From Rhexocercosporidium sp. MPI-PUGE-AT-0058 (lineage: Eukaryota > Ascomycota > Leotiomycetes > Helotiales), in NCBI GenBank assembly GCA_020746875.1, contig JAGTJL010000003.1, positions 682,001-746,000 on the forward strand: DNA of 64,000 nt, given 5' to 3'. The position numbers and the translations under genes are program-made. The notes under the pieces were generated by a model. It saw nothing but the letters and a program-made list of their open reading frames with translations, had not been told where the DNA came from and did no database searches. Shown here piece after piece: positions 46,601-57,674 of this stretch (positions are counted from its first letter, which is position 1; the number at the start of each line of letters is the position of its first letter).

Positions 46601-47579
46601 AAATGAGTATTCTTCTGTTTGCTATAATCTTTGAAACTTGTCTGATAATTAGCTCTCGTGGGCTAGTATCTCATACTTGTATACGCTCGATGGAGAAGAT
46701 TAGGTTAAGAATCCGTATTTCCATAGGGGTTTGTGCAGTGAAAGTCGGCTCCTAATGCCATTCTACATCATATATGGGACTACGCTACAGTTTGAAAATT
46801 CATAATAGTTCTATCGTTCAAAAGGGAGCATTTTTTGTCCCGGAATTAATGTGCGAAATGTAGAAATACAGGAGCCTGAGCTAGTTGGCTTCATACTTAG
46901 TATATACTGAAGTACTTAGGCTGTATTGTATCTGGCGATTAGCGGCGCGAATATCTTAAAGACTCTTAGGTAATATGGAAAGTTAGCTCACAGCTCGCTT
47001 ATAACACCGAAAAGACTTTTATTTAATACAATAATGCTTTATAAAATTATTCAAAGTGCTGTACAAGAGTTCGCCGATCGGATAAAGTTACGTGGTTATC
47101 TTTATAATCTCGTTGACGCTAAGAATGTGAAGAGAGTCAACCACCCCACCAAGCGAGTCCAATTAGAGCCTTGCATGAGGTGATCCAGCCTGCAGCACTT
47201 CAACTTCAATCCCAAACACCGCCGTAATCGATCACAAAGCCACTGCAGTTAACGCCGCTCTCAACGACAACCAACAACACAACGCGACATCTCAACTGCC
47301 TGCATCGCCATACACATCAATACCATCGCGAAAAGTGACTCTATTCCTCGACGTCAACTAGAATCAACGCACGGCTACGGCAGAAATCTCTGGTCTTCAC
47401 GAGGCTGAGAGCTTACGAGTGACCCCCTCCATCACCCTCCACCACCCTGCATCGTGTCGTAGAACAACTTCGCAGGACAAATACTTACACCTCGGAGACT
47501 CGCGGCCAAACACCCCATCGAGGGCACACAACCCTCGATTCTCCTTTCGCTCCTGCTACAAATCCACGTCACCGACAAC
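46601..47579. promoter_or_regulatory. AT-rich spacer and GRR1 leader
   Basis: 46.6-47.1 kb is AT-rich and empty. From about 47.15 kb base composition returns to normal and becomes C/A-rich, consistent with promoter and 5' leader of GRR1. Confidence 0.45.
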
Positions 47580-49586
47580 ATGAGAGCCCCAGTCCCGATC
47601 ATGGCGCCCCTAGAAACCGAAACCTCTTATCGCGGTACTCCAGAGGCAGAAGGCGACTCACAATCATCGTCGAGTAACTCGCCGGCGCGCGCAGACTACG
47701 AGGAGTCCGACTTCTATGCTGGCAACAACGACTCCCAGTCTTCCATCGGAGTCCCCACATTCCAGGACATGGCTGTGACCGAGGAGACCTGCTTAGCAGC
47801 TTCGAACCGTCTGCCCGCAGAAGTTCTTATTGGCATATTTTCGAAGCTCAGTAGCCCACAAGACTTGTTGAACTGTATGAGGGTCTCGAAGAGGTGGGCG
47901 CGAAACAGCGTTGATCTGCTCTGGCACCGGCCGGCTTGTGTGACTTGGAACAAGCACAGCTCTATCTGCAGCACTCTTATTAAAACCCACCCATACTTCG
48001 CATACCGAGACTTCATCAAGCGTCTGAACCTGGCGCAACTTGCGGACACTTGTAGCGATGGGAGCGTTATTGCCCTGCAGTTTTGCAACCGGATCGAACG
48101 GTTGACTTTGACCAACTGCAATGGACTTACGGACTCCGGAGTTTCGGGTCTTCTCGATGGTAGCAACCACCTGCTGGCTTTGGATATATCTGGAGTCTCA
48201 GAAGTTACCGAGATATCGATGTTCTCTCTCGCCGATAATTGTCACAGGCTGCAAGGTCTCAATATCTCTGGGTGCACGAAGATTTCCAACCAATCTATGA
48301 CCGCGGTGGCAAACTCATGCAGATTCATCAAGAGAGCAAGTACCCCTTTAGAGATCAAATCAGTACTTCGCTAACAATTTCTAGCTCAAACTCAACGACT
48401 GTGACCAACTCGAAGATTCATCCATAATGGCATTCGCCGAGAACTGCCCAAACATCCTTGAAATAGATCTCCACTCTTGTAAACTTATCGGAAATGATCC
48501 AGTAACCGCCCTGGTTTCAAATGGACAGACTTTGCGGGAACTACGACTTGCAAACTGTGAGCTGATCTCCGATTCGGCCTTCCTAAACCTGGGCAACGAC
48601 AAGACGTACGAACACCTCCGAATCCTAGACCTGACAAGCTGCGCTCGTCTTACGGATAGAGCTGTGGAGAAGATCATCGAAGTAGCTCCCCGGCTGAGGA
48701 ACTTGGTCTTTGCGAAATGCAGAAACCTCACGGATTTGTCTGTTCATGCCATCAGCAAGCTTGGAAAGAATCTTCACTATCTCCATCTTGGACACTGTGG
48801 CCATATCACGGATGCTGCGGTTACCAAACTTGTTCAATTATGCAATCGAATCAGATATATTGATCTCGGGTGCTGCACGCACCTGACTGATGTTTCTGTT
48901 ACCAAGCTAGCCACTCTTCCAAAACTAAGAAGAATAGGTCTTGTCAAGTGCTCTTCAATCACCGATCAGAGCGTTTATGCTTTGGCTCAGAGCCGTCTTC
49001 GGTACCCTCGCCATTACAGAAACGCTGACGGCGAGTTGTTCGAACACTCGGCTGGAAGTAGCCTTGAGAGAGTGCATCTGAGTTATTGCACAAACCTAAC
49101 GCTCAATGTTTGTTCCACTTCCCTAATACTGAACTTAACTAACCCATACTTCAGAGCATTATTGTTCTCTTGAATAATTGCCAGAAACTGACTCATTTGA
49201 GTTTGACTGGGGTCCAAGCCTTCCTCCGACCAGATCTAGAGCAATTCTGTCGAGAAGCACCTGCTGGTATGTTTCGTTATCTGAGGTCTATGAAAGTGTG
49301 CTAACGGTATTTCACAGAATTCACAGAACACCAGAGAAATGTTTTCTGTGTCTTCTCGGGGCAGGGTGTCAATGGCCTTCGTCACCACCTCAACGGCCTT
49401 GAACCAGCTGATGGCGGTTATGATCCGATGGCCCACAGTGGCGATGATGACGACGATGACCAGACCATGACAGGCATGATAGGTGCAACTGCAATGATGG
49501 GTGCTGCTGTACTCACTGCAGACGACGAAGACGCTGATGGGGACGAAGAATTGGAAGATGCCGACGGCGACAATAACCAAACGTGA
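47580..49586 (+). CDS. GRR1: Grr1-like F-box / leucine-rich-repeat protein (SCF subunit)
   Basis: Exons: 47580-48335, 48385-49107, 49155-49266 and 49318-49586, giving 619 aa. The first intron must use a GC donor (AGA|GCAAGT...CTAG); only this join gives FIKR-LKLNDC without breaking the repeat. The F-box occupies about residues 77-116 (RLPAEVLIGIFSKLSSPQDLLNCMRVSKRW, then LLWHRP). It is followed by about a dozen LRRs of the cysteine-containing type (LTLTNCNGLTDSGV, LDLTSCARLTDRAV, LHLGHCGHITDAAV and others). The C-terminal tail is acidic (GDDDDDDQ, DEDADGDEELEDADGD). Grr1 is the substrate receptor of SCF-Grr1. The F-box binds Skp1 and the LRR arc captures phosphorylated targets such as G1 cyclins and nutrient regulators. 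Both modules are intact. Confidence 0.95.
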
Positions 49587-50552
49587 AGAAGTCCTTAGCA
49601 AAAGCCAATCTCCGTGATTTGGATGTGCAAATGATGATGTCAGAGTATCGTGTGATGTGAAAGGTAGACCGGGGAGGAATTAATAACAGCGCGGAATGTA
49701 CGGAAGCAGGCATATAGCACGGCTTACCAGGTTTTCCATGCCTGCGATTGTGGAGTATATCATACTGCTATCGGATCTCGATCACCGAGAAAGGATGATA
49801 GCCTACTACCTACCTTTATTGCTTTGCCTGACTTTCTATGGCAGGAGGATGGAGGGAAAGACAAGGAGTCGGGGCGATGAACTGCGGTCTCTGGCGTTGG
49901 GGAATCGGATTATTAGAGTCACTCTTCTAGCCTGCATGGTATCATCGAATCAACCAAGCACTTTGTCGTTGTTTTTTTTTTTTTTGTTTTTTTAAGATCT
50001 CTTTCTTTGTTGCTTGCTTCTCCTGTTTGGGCGACATTTTTATCCCAGCCTGAATGAGAATTACTGCGCCAGTCTGCCAAAGTGTTGTCGATATGGTCGG
50101 CGTTACGGCATAGCATCCTGTTTCAAAACTGGCCCACCAGAACCAACACTCCTTGTGCTCAAAGGAACAATGTCCCATCATCCAATTCAGACACAAAGAG
50201 CACTTTCTAGGCTCCAATGACAAGACAGACCAAGCACTGACAGTCACTATTGTTTTCTTTATCGCGTTAGATCTTCTCTTCCAGATGAAAAGGCACAAAG
50301 GACTTTTACGATGGATAGCTTTGTATTGAAATCTACGCTCTTTCAACTGTTACGCCACCATTGATACCCGAGAATTCAACATAGAGAAGAACAATATCTT
50401 TCTAATCCTTATATCTCCACTCCACTCCCCTAATCAATTTTCGTATTCTCAGGACATCTCCAGCAATCATAATCTACTTTACACTTCCCACCATACACGG
50501 ATACCATCACTAACGCCACCATATATCACACACACACACGCAACCATCTAAT
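49587..50552. other. Intergenic
   Basis: GRR1 3' flank and promoter of the small Cys/His gene. A T-rich run sits at about 49968-49993 and a (CA)n tract at about 50528-50538. No gene seen. Confidence 0.5.
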
Positions 50553-50918
50553 ATGTGCATCCAAAACTTCACCCTCTCCCTGCTCTGCCCGCACCACCTC
50601 CATATAAGCACAGCCCCCTGCCCTTCCTTCTCCACACCCGAGGGTTGCACTGCCTTTACAAAATTCCACTACGTACTCCCCGGCCGATGTAAGGCCTGTC
50701 GTCAGAAGCGTAGGGCGCTGACGAGAGAACAGGCTTATAGAAGTGATGGCTCGTCACCTGCATCTGGAAGTGGGAGTGAGCAGGAGATTGCGTATCCCGG
50801 GAGTCAGGGCGGAAGTGGTGGACAGAAGGATGAGGCGAGTGCACCTTGTCCGGGCCATGGAATGAAGGGACGTGGGGATTGCTTTGTCTGCATGATTGGA
50901 ATTGGGAAGTGGTTGTAG
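50553..50918 (+). CDS. Small Cys/His-rich hypothetical protein C
   Basis: 121 aa, single exon, starting MCIQNFTLSLLC. Not a named family. Cysteines are arranged as Cys2, Cys12 with His14, Cys23 followed by Pro, Cys32, and a CKAC pair at 46-49 followed by Arg. A second cluster near the C-terminus reads CPGHGMKG then CFVC. This order (C-x9-C-x-H-x8-C-P, later C-x2-C-R) matches the module in the proteins at 3802-4718 and 21803-24929 more loosely than those two match each other. The middle is Ser/Gly-rich. There is no convincing signal peptide despite the hydrophobic start, because a cysteine sits at position 2 and histidines follow. Zinc binding is inferred; function unknown. Confidence 0.65.
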   Translation: MCIQNFTLSLLCPHHLHISTAPCPSFSTPEGCTAFTKFHYVLPGRCKACRQKRRALTREQAYRSDGSSPASGSGSEQEIAYPGSQGGSGGQKDEASAPCPGHGMKGRGDCFVCMIGIGKWL

Positions 50919-51198
50919 ATCGACTACTGACTGACCTAGTCGGCAGATGAAGGGAAGAAGAGTTGGTAGGTTAATTCAATTAAGTTTTTTCCTCTTTGCA
51001 TGTCAATGTTGCTTTTCAGCACATCAATTTTAATTGGGGTTTGGGACGGTTCGATCCCCGAATTCATGTTCATTTTCTATGTGACTAAGTAATCTATGCT
51101 TGAAGGTTTCCTGCAGGCTGCAGCTATGCGTCATCTGCTGTATACAATATCTTGTCTCCCACTGAGCTCTATCAGTATATTTATATTTCGATCCTCCT

Positions 51199-52401
51199 CT
51201 AATCTTCACATTCACCAACCCTAACCTCCCCCTCCAAGAAAGCATTCACCCTCCCATAGAACCCGCTCGGCTTCCTATCCTTAGTATAATAAGGATAAAC
51301 ATGCACCTGATCCACCCCTCTATGGCACTCAACCCTATTCCCCTCCTCCAGTACCGCTTTGAAGAATCTCTGGATACTCGGCATGAAGATCTCTGCATCT
51401 CCATAGCAAATTAACATGTCCGGTAATCCCGAGAGCCCATACGGCGCTGTGAGGCTTCCACGACCCGGAGATAGCAGCGTGGACCGTAAATCCGGCCGAT
51501 TGATCGTGTACTGCGTAGCAGCTATGGAACACATAGTCGGATTAAGGAGGTCTAGGTTGAGTACATCCTCATCCCCATGAAAATCATCGACGAGATCAAT
51601 GAACGGCGAGATGAGAATACAGCTACCCGGCTGCAAAAGTCTATCCCGATAGGCACGCAAGTAAAGAATCGTCGTTGTCACTATCCCCCCACCGCCAGAA
51701 TCGCCCATCATACTTATGTTCCCAGCCTTGAACCCACAATCAACAAGAAAATAGAAAGCCGAGACCGCATCCTGCAACGCAGCAGGAAAAGCCGTTTCGG
51801 GCGTAATCGCTTTTCGGAAATTCACACCGAAAATCGGCATTTTCGTGACGTCTATCATCAGCCACGGCAATGGCGATTCGAGAGGATGGCCTTGCACCAT
51901 ACCCCCGCCAACGAAATACATCATGACCTTCCTCTCTCCCACAGGTTTAGCATCTTCAGACGGGTTAACCATCTCATCACCCTTCCACATCCAGAAACAA
52001 GGACACTGCCTCGGCTGTACGTGCTCGTTTAGAGCATCGCCGTACCAAACTCCTTCTTTCGCTGGAACGACCACCAGTTCAGCTTTCCAAGGGCTTTTCA
52101 ATTTCGGGATCGCCTGCCGTGCGGCGCCGGAGAGGACGTCAGGCGAGGGTCGAGTCCCAGGGTTCATGGCCCAGATCATGTGAGCGCCTATGAAGCGGAG
52201 GGTGCGGAAGAAGAAGGTCCATGATGGACGACCGTAGTAGCGGGTGTTAAGGAGGGTGTCGAGGGCGATGAGGGGGAGGTGGATGGGGATTGCAACCAGG
52301 GAGTAGAGGGAGCGGAGTAGTCGGGTTAGGCGCTCTTGAATGTGCGGGGTGGATTGTAGGGCTTGCACGGAGGAGGGGTTGAGGTATTTGCCCGCTGTCA
52401 T
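51199..52401 (-). CDS. HSL-type alpha/beta hydrolase (steryl acetyl hydrolase-like)
   Basis: 400 aa from the ATG at 52401 (MTAGKYLNPSS). The frame is open upstream but has no earlier ATG. A hydrophobic stretch at about residues 31-52 (SLYSLVAIPIHLPLIALDTLL) may be a membrane anchor. The alpha/beta hydrolase domain carries the oxyanion-hole stretch VGGGMVQGHP (164-172, where many relatives have HGGG) and the nucleophile elbow GDSGGG (233-238, Ser235). Asp335 (YGDAE) and His367 (QVHVYP) complete the triad. This fits Pfam Abhydrolase_3 lipases/esterases, which include yeast Say1, an ER enzyme that deacetylates sterol acetates. The exact substrate is not readable. The triad is complete, so an active esterase is expected. 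Confidence 0.88.
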   Translation of the reverse strand: MTAGKYLNPSSVQALQSTPHIQERLTRLLRSLYSLVAIPIHLPLIALDTLLNTRYYGRPSWTFFFRTLRFIGAHMIWAMNPGTRPSPDVLSGAARQAIPKLKSPWKAELVVVPAKEGVWYGDALNEHVQPRQCPCFWMWKGDEMVNPSEDAKPVGERKVMMYFVGGGMVQGHPLESPLPWLMIDVTKMPIFGVNFRKAITPETAFPAALQDAVSAFYFLVDCGFKAGNISMMGDSGGGGIVTTTILYLRAYRDRLLQPGSCILISPFIDLVDDFHGDEDVLNLDLLNPTMCSIAATQYTINRPDLRSTLLSPGRGSLTAPYGLSGLPDMLICYGDAEIFMPSIQRFFKAVLEEGNRVECHRGVDQVHVYPYYTKDRKPSGFYGRVNAFLEGEVRVGECED

Positions 52402-53116
52402 CTTGGGAGAAGAATATAGATTGATGAGGTTGTGGTGTGTTAACCTATAGGGGTTTTGTGACGTAGTGAGTAGAAATCTGCTGGGGTCCACTAGGTCTTG
52501 TTGATTTTGATTGTGGTTAGGCGAGCCAAGACGTGCCCCGCTTTCATCGCTCTGGGGCTTGGGAATAAATCGACTGCGAATGTCAGACAAGATTTTCTGG
52601 ACAATTGTAGTCGACTTCGCGAGATTCTTGAGGAAAGCGCACAAGGCCACGAAATAGTTGCGTTGTTTCAGATCCGGAGCAGCTAGACTTGAGTTTCCCC
52701 GCTTCCAATAGCCGAGATTCGGCAATCAACAGCGGGCTGGTGAAAGATTCGTTCGTGGTGTTGGATGAAACATGAGAGGAGCGACTTAAATCAATACAAA
52801 TAGTACGAACGCACATGTGATCTAGTTTGATCTCAATTTCTGCATTCGCACGATGTTCCACCTCATCATTTGAAATGGGCAGCAACAGCAAAGTGGTCTT
52901 ACAACAAAACTCTCAAAATGTAACCAAAGCCCCCAAAAATAAACATAGTATTTCATATTTGCAAAAGTTCTTCCAAAGTATAAATACATTTAAAAGCAAA
53001 CCTCACTAAACCACGAACTAAAAAGCAATAGACGTATCTTTAATACAGAGACTAAATAAGGACAGCAGCAATAATGAGGACGACAAATTTACTCAAAGAT
53101 TTGAATATATACAGAA
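52402..53116. other. Intergenic between two minus-strand genes
   Basis: Hydrolase promoter and dynamin-like gene 3' flank, AT-rich after 52.9 kb. No gene seen. Confidence 0.5.
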
Positions 53117-55660
53117 TCATCTCTCAACTAGCATGCTCTTCCTCCATGTCTCTTCAGCGATTCTCATCGCCTCTTCTAACCGCCTGATATCTGCCTTTGA
53201 AGTACTGCGGTCCGCAACCACTGTCTCATCTTCGCCTCCCAGAATGTCAATCTGTTCTTCGTCGAGACTAAGCACGTACTTATCGGAGAGACCAAGGACT
53301 GGTCCCTTAGAATCTTGCAGGAAAACCTCGACAATTTGGCTGATGATATGCTCTTTGAATGCTTCCAGCGAAATCTAGTACATCCCAAATCAGTCTGAGT
53401 CTTTGTCTCTGAAGCAACGGAATTCAACTTACTTCATAGTATGCTTTCAACAAGTCGTGTATTTCATCCTCTGTATTTCGTGTAGCACGAGGGTGGACTT
53501 CTTCAAAGAGTTTTGCCATGCTAACCATGTCGACGATGACCCATGCGGGGCACACCTCTTTAAATTTAGCAGTGAGCTTAGGATTATCGCCATCCATGAG
53601 AGCCGGAAGAAAACTCTCTGGAGGATTAATTGTTCTGTACCGGGTGAGGGCTTTCATGAATCGATCTGTCTGTGCTTGCTTGACCTTCTGTTCGAAAAGT
53701 TTGTTTGTTGTTACCATCATCGATGTCTTGTTCTTGTGGCAGTAATGTTGGATTCCTTGTGTGGCAACTTGTCTGGATGAAACTTCAAACTCAAGAATAG
53801 TGTTCTTCAGTTCGCTTTTGGTATGGTCGGGGATTCTCATTTCCTTCGCGACATAATCCAGAATCCGCAGGGAGACCTTTCTGCTCATTTCGACGACTTC
53901 TTCCAAGTACTCTTGGCCGAAACTCTCCCACTTGCTGGTCTGTTTGGCGAAAAGTGGTTTCATGACCGCGGGATTAGTCATGCCTGCGAGCTCCTCTCCT
54001 CGATTCACATATATTTGATTTCGGATCTCTCTGTAGAGCGGAGCCGTTTCAATTTCCACATCATTGTTGATTGAATCAATGTTGACAAAATCATGGAAAT
54101 GACCACTAAACTCCATCCGGTCGGCAAAATTTTGCATGGCACTCTGGGTCATTCCACGAAGCTTCATCGCATCAGACGGAAGTCTTTCCGGCGCCATAAG
54201 CGAGTCGCGAGCCAGCTCTTGATATCGCCCAAGAATCTTTAGGAGATATTCGCGCCGCCGGTCAGCAGTTGGCCTCTCTTCCCCAAGAGCAGTCAACTTT
54301 TGGTGCTCATGCGCCAGTAGTACTTTGAGCTTCTTCTGAACGTCTGGAAATGCCTTTCGGATTCGAGATGAAAGGGTGTTGGCCAGAAATTTCTTGAGTT
54401 CTGCTGTACCACGCTGTTTCGCTGGAATTTCGATCCACGGCTCTTGACGAAAAGTTGTCATTTCTTCGGTTTCTTGGTCCAGGGTCGAGTCCTCTGGAAG
54501 ATTCTGGACAACGAACCAGCCGTTGTGTAGAGCTATCTCTTTATTTTCACGAACAATTCGCACAATCTGGGCTGATAGTGAGCTGCTGTCTCGAAGTACT
54601 GACTTACTTTCGTAACTTACACTTTTGGGATGTGGAGCCCTGTCACATTTTGTGAAAACTCCGACTACTCGAGAGCTTTCAGCGTGCTGTTTTGCCATGG
54701 TGAAGATCTGCTGGTTTGCGAGATTGTCTGTAGCAGGAGCCACACAGCTTGAAAATAGTCAGCTGTCTGTAGCAATTGAAGAAGGCGCCACCTACATAAT
54801 GACATTTTCTGGCATTTTCATATGTGAAATTACCATATCATCAACTCTTTTCATGTCTTCCTTTGTAACGGTATCTGTGACGGCATGAAAGATACCGGGC
54901 ACGTCTAAAATGCCAAAATGCGAGCGATTTGGTCCATGAAGCTCAATTCTGAGGACGTCGCTCGAGAAGTTCTTCCTCTTTTTCAATGGCCCTTCTCGGG
55001 ATACGATACCCATGTGTTCCCCAGCCTAGAGATGTCAATTCCTGAATTGATAGCACCAACAAATGGAGAATCCCAAGTTACCTGTTCAAATATGCTTCTG
55101 AAAACCTCGGCTGTGATGGATGGCACATGAGGATTGAATGGTTCTCTCTTTTCCCGGAGCTCTGAATCGCCTGGCTCTATCGAGATTTTCACTTCGTCAG
55201 CTGTGTCGGGAGCAGAGCGGCGGGAAATTATTCGAGTCGCAAATCGAGTGCAGAGTCCGTCTCCAACAGGGAATGGAATATCAGTCAGGCTTCTGAGCAA
55301 AGATGATTTTCCAGCAGATTGTTGTCCGACGATTACCAGCTGGGCTTAGATTTAGTTATACTTGACTGGTTGAAGAGAATTAAATTAATTGCTTACCTGT
55401 GGGAGATCAAGGTCAACTGAAGCCCCGCAGCGGCGCAATTCATCCATGCCATCGAATAGAATCTTGCTCGATTCACTACTGAAAGGATCTTCTTCCAGCA
55501 ATGTGATGGGAGCATTGCCATTGACCTCGGTATTGGTCTGGCCGTTTGTCCCATTGGTTTTCAGGTGGTCCTCGGGAGAAGTTGGGCTACTTCCACTAGA
55601 TTTGCTGCTCTTGAACATATCAGCGTGCTTGGTATGAGATTTAGAAGTGGGAGATGCCAT
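53117..55660 (-). CDS. Dynamin-like GTPase (fungal Mx-type)
   Basis: Five exons: 55660-55397, 55339-55082, 55025-54796, 54747-53433 and 53374-53117, giving 774 aa. The introns are 48-58 nt. A Ser/Thr/Asn-rich leader (about 1-65) precedes the G-domain: G1 GQQSAGKSS (93-101), G3 DVPG (215-218; DLPG is usual) and G4 TKCD (283-286). The middle/stalk region follows, and a GTPase-effector-like helix closes the protein (ADIRRLEEAMRIAEETWRKSM). There is no PH domain and no Pro-rich tail, so it is neither a classical dynamin nor obviously Vps1 or Dnm1. This layout is the Mx-like form multiplied in mould genomes, whose function is unknown. Dynamins oligomerise on membranes and use GTP to remodel them. 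All GTP-binding motifs are intact. Confidence 0.9.
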
Positions 55661-57674
55661 GCTTGGGGAATAACTTGTTGGTGATAGTAGGAGTTGGGCC
55701 TAATGGATATTAGAAGAGAGGGCAATAAAGTAGTTCTACTTCTAACGACACTGGGGGACACAAGTGATATAGGTAAAGGGTTTGTGCAGCTAATTCTTCC
55801 GTGTCTATTGGCAGCCTTGGATTTGCATGAGCCAACCTCCCCTGTGTGGCAACCGAGACATTCCAATTGTTGGTGTTGATGATCTGCGAACCAATCAGAG
55901 CCGAAGAAGTTGGTGGTGATATGCATGTCGGTGCATTTTTGATACGCAGGTAATATCATTAACCCGATCAGGAAGCAGGTGAAGGTTCAGTGTAGATCTA
56001 GTAGTCGCCCGCGTCAACAGGTGCGCATCTGACTGCAAGCCCCATAACATCGCGCACCTACACGCAAACCACACAACACGCAGGTTGAAGGCTACCCCCG
56101 AGCCTGCGAAGGGGGTTAAAGTGCAGTGGGAGCCCCTCGCGTTAGATATATATAGTTGAATCAGGTCAAGAGTGCGAGATTATTATGAGGCTATTTAGAG
56201 TCCTCACTAGCACTCGACCTGGAAAGGACTGTGGAAACATTTGCTTCTCCATTGATTGAGTTAGTGACCCTACCTGCATGTCAATCCGTACCGACCCGCA
56301 TATCAACACCGGAAGAAATCATGATAACAAGCTCGGGAAGAACGGAACGGGAAGGGCGGGAGAGGCGTTCCAAGTAGCAAAGGGTTAATTGTGGGATCGG
56401 AGACCACCACTCTCCGGTAAAGCTGCACCTTCTAGGGGGGCACACCAAAAAGTAAAAAACAGTAAAAAGTAAATTTCTATAGAATAAGAACAACCTTTGA
56501 TTTTCGGTGTGCCGCCCTTGCAGGCGTAGCTTTGCCGGAAAGGGGTTGTCTACGACCCCCCAATTAGCGCGTATGCATCGGCATGGCTAGGTAGATGACG
56601 AAGGATGCTGTGAAGAGTCCTTCGATGTAAGCTAAATTTACAACCCCAAAAGTAAAACGTCACCATCTGAAATGAAAATGAATTTATGAGAGATTGACGC
56701 ACAATAACAAACTTGTTATAGCTGAAAAATGCAATCAGTATTTTTCTAGCGGAATACGTGCATTAGGCTAGGTAATGACAGAGTTTGGCTAACAGCAGGG
56801 GAGTGTTTGGGTAGAGGATTTAGCTGACTGTATATTTCAACTGAGAGCGTTTCAATCTGTCTGGTCTGAAACACTTGGAACAATTTTCTCGTCAACACTT
56901 GCTGCTTCCAGTTCGTTACATTCAAGGTCATTACGCCCTTGTATGATCTGCTGACAGGAGGTTGAGGTCAATGCCGTGTCCCATTAATAAACCCATCCTC
57001 TGAAAGCTTGGAGATCCATACCACAAATATTGCCAGCAAAAAATTAAGATCTGCTACTCAGGCGGTTTTCCAAAAAGTTTGTTCCGCCTTCAGCAGGACG
57101 AGATCGCGCTTATTTCCCTTTTTGCTATGTCTGGTTTGTCACTGGGCAACCGCTGCGGTCTTTATGAACAACAATTAGTCGTAAATTGAACTTGTCTTTT
57201 TTCATCCTTTAAGGGCGTTCTTAGTTGTCAAGTGGTCTCCTACAGGCGGACTTTCGGTAGCGGCTTGGATTTTCAGCCCCGTCTTGTTGAGAGGGCTACG
57301 ATCAATAAAATACGACTTGAGCACCACATGTTCAGAATAGTGGTTCAACTATAAACACAACTTCTAGACTCTTGTATTTCTGCATCTTTGCACTTCAATT
57401 CAGAGATACCACATATTTAATAGCTCACGGGAACCTAGGAGATCCAGGCTTCTTCTGTACTCTTTGGATCTGGCTTCACTACCAATTTGAATCTATTTTA
57501 CAGCTTACTGACAAGCTGAATTTCGTAGGCTACCAAAGAAAGGGACCTGAGCATCGCATAAAGTACTGCTACTGAAGAAGCACATATGATTTGAGGGGCA
57601 TTCAGTTTCGTCAACCTTCTGGGCGTACGGTTTTGGCATTCGGCGTAGCTCTAGTCCCAGGATTTGATATTTAG
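55661..57674. other. Gene-poor region with MITE-like element
   Basis: About 2 kb without a supportable gene. It contains the dynamin-like gene promoter, a GC-richer patch around 55.98-56.14 kb, the inverted repeat at 56386-56566, and AT-rich sequence to 57.7 kb. Confidence 0.5.
56386..56566. mobile_element. MITE-like element with 61-nt inverted repeats
   Basis: The arms 56386-56446 and 56506-56566 pair as an inverted repeat over 61 positions with no gaps. My manual alignment shows 49 matches. The 59-nt middle is A/T-rich and has a small TTCTATAGAA palindrome at 56475-56484. The ends read TAATTG...CAATTA, compatible with a TA target duplication and termini starting ATTG, as in Tc1/mariner-derived MITEs. 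There is no coding capacity. The class is inferred from structure alone. Confidence 0.65.

Noticed and set aside
49968..49993. T-rich run as a transposon poly(A) tail
   Set aside because: No retroelement coding sequence or target duplication nearby; more likely a simple repeat in a spacer.
51048..51059. GGTTCGATCCCC, a perfect-looking tRNA B-box
   Set aside because: No A-box or acceptor-stem pairing in the 40-80 bases upstream, so no tRNA can be folded.
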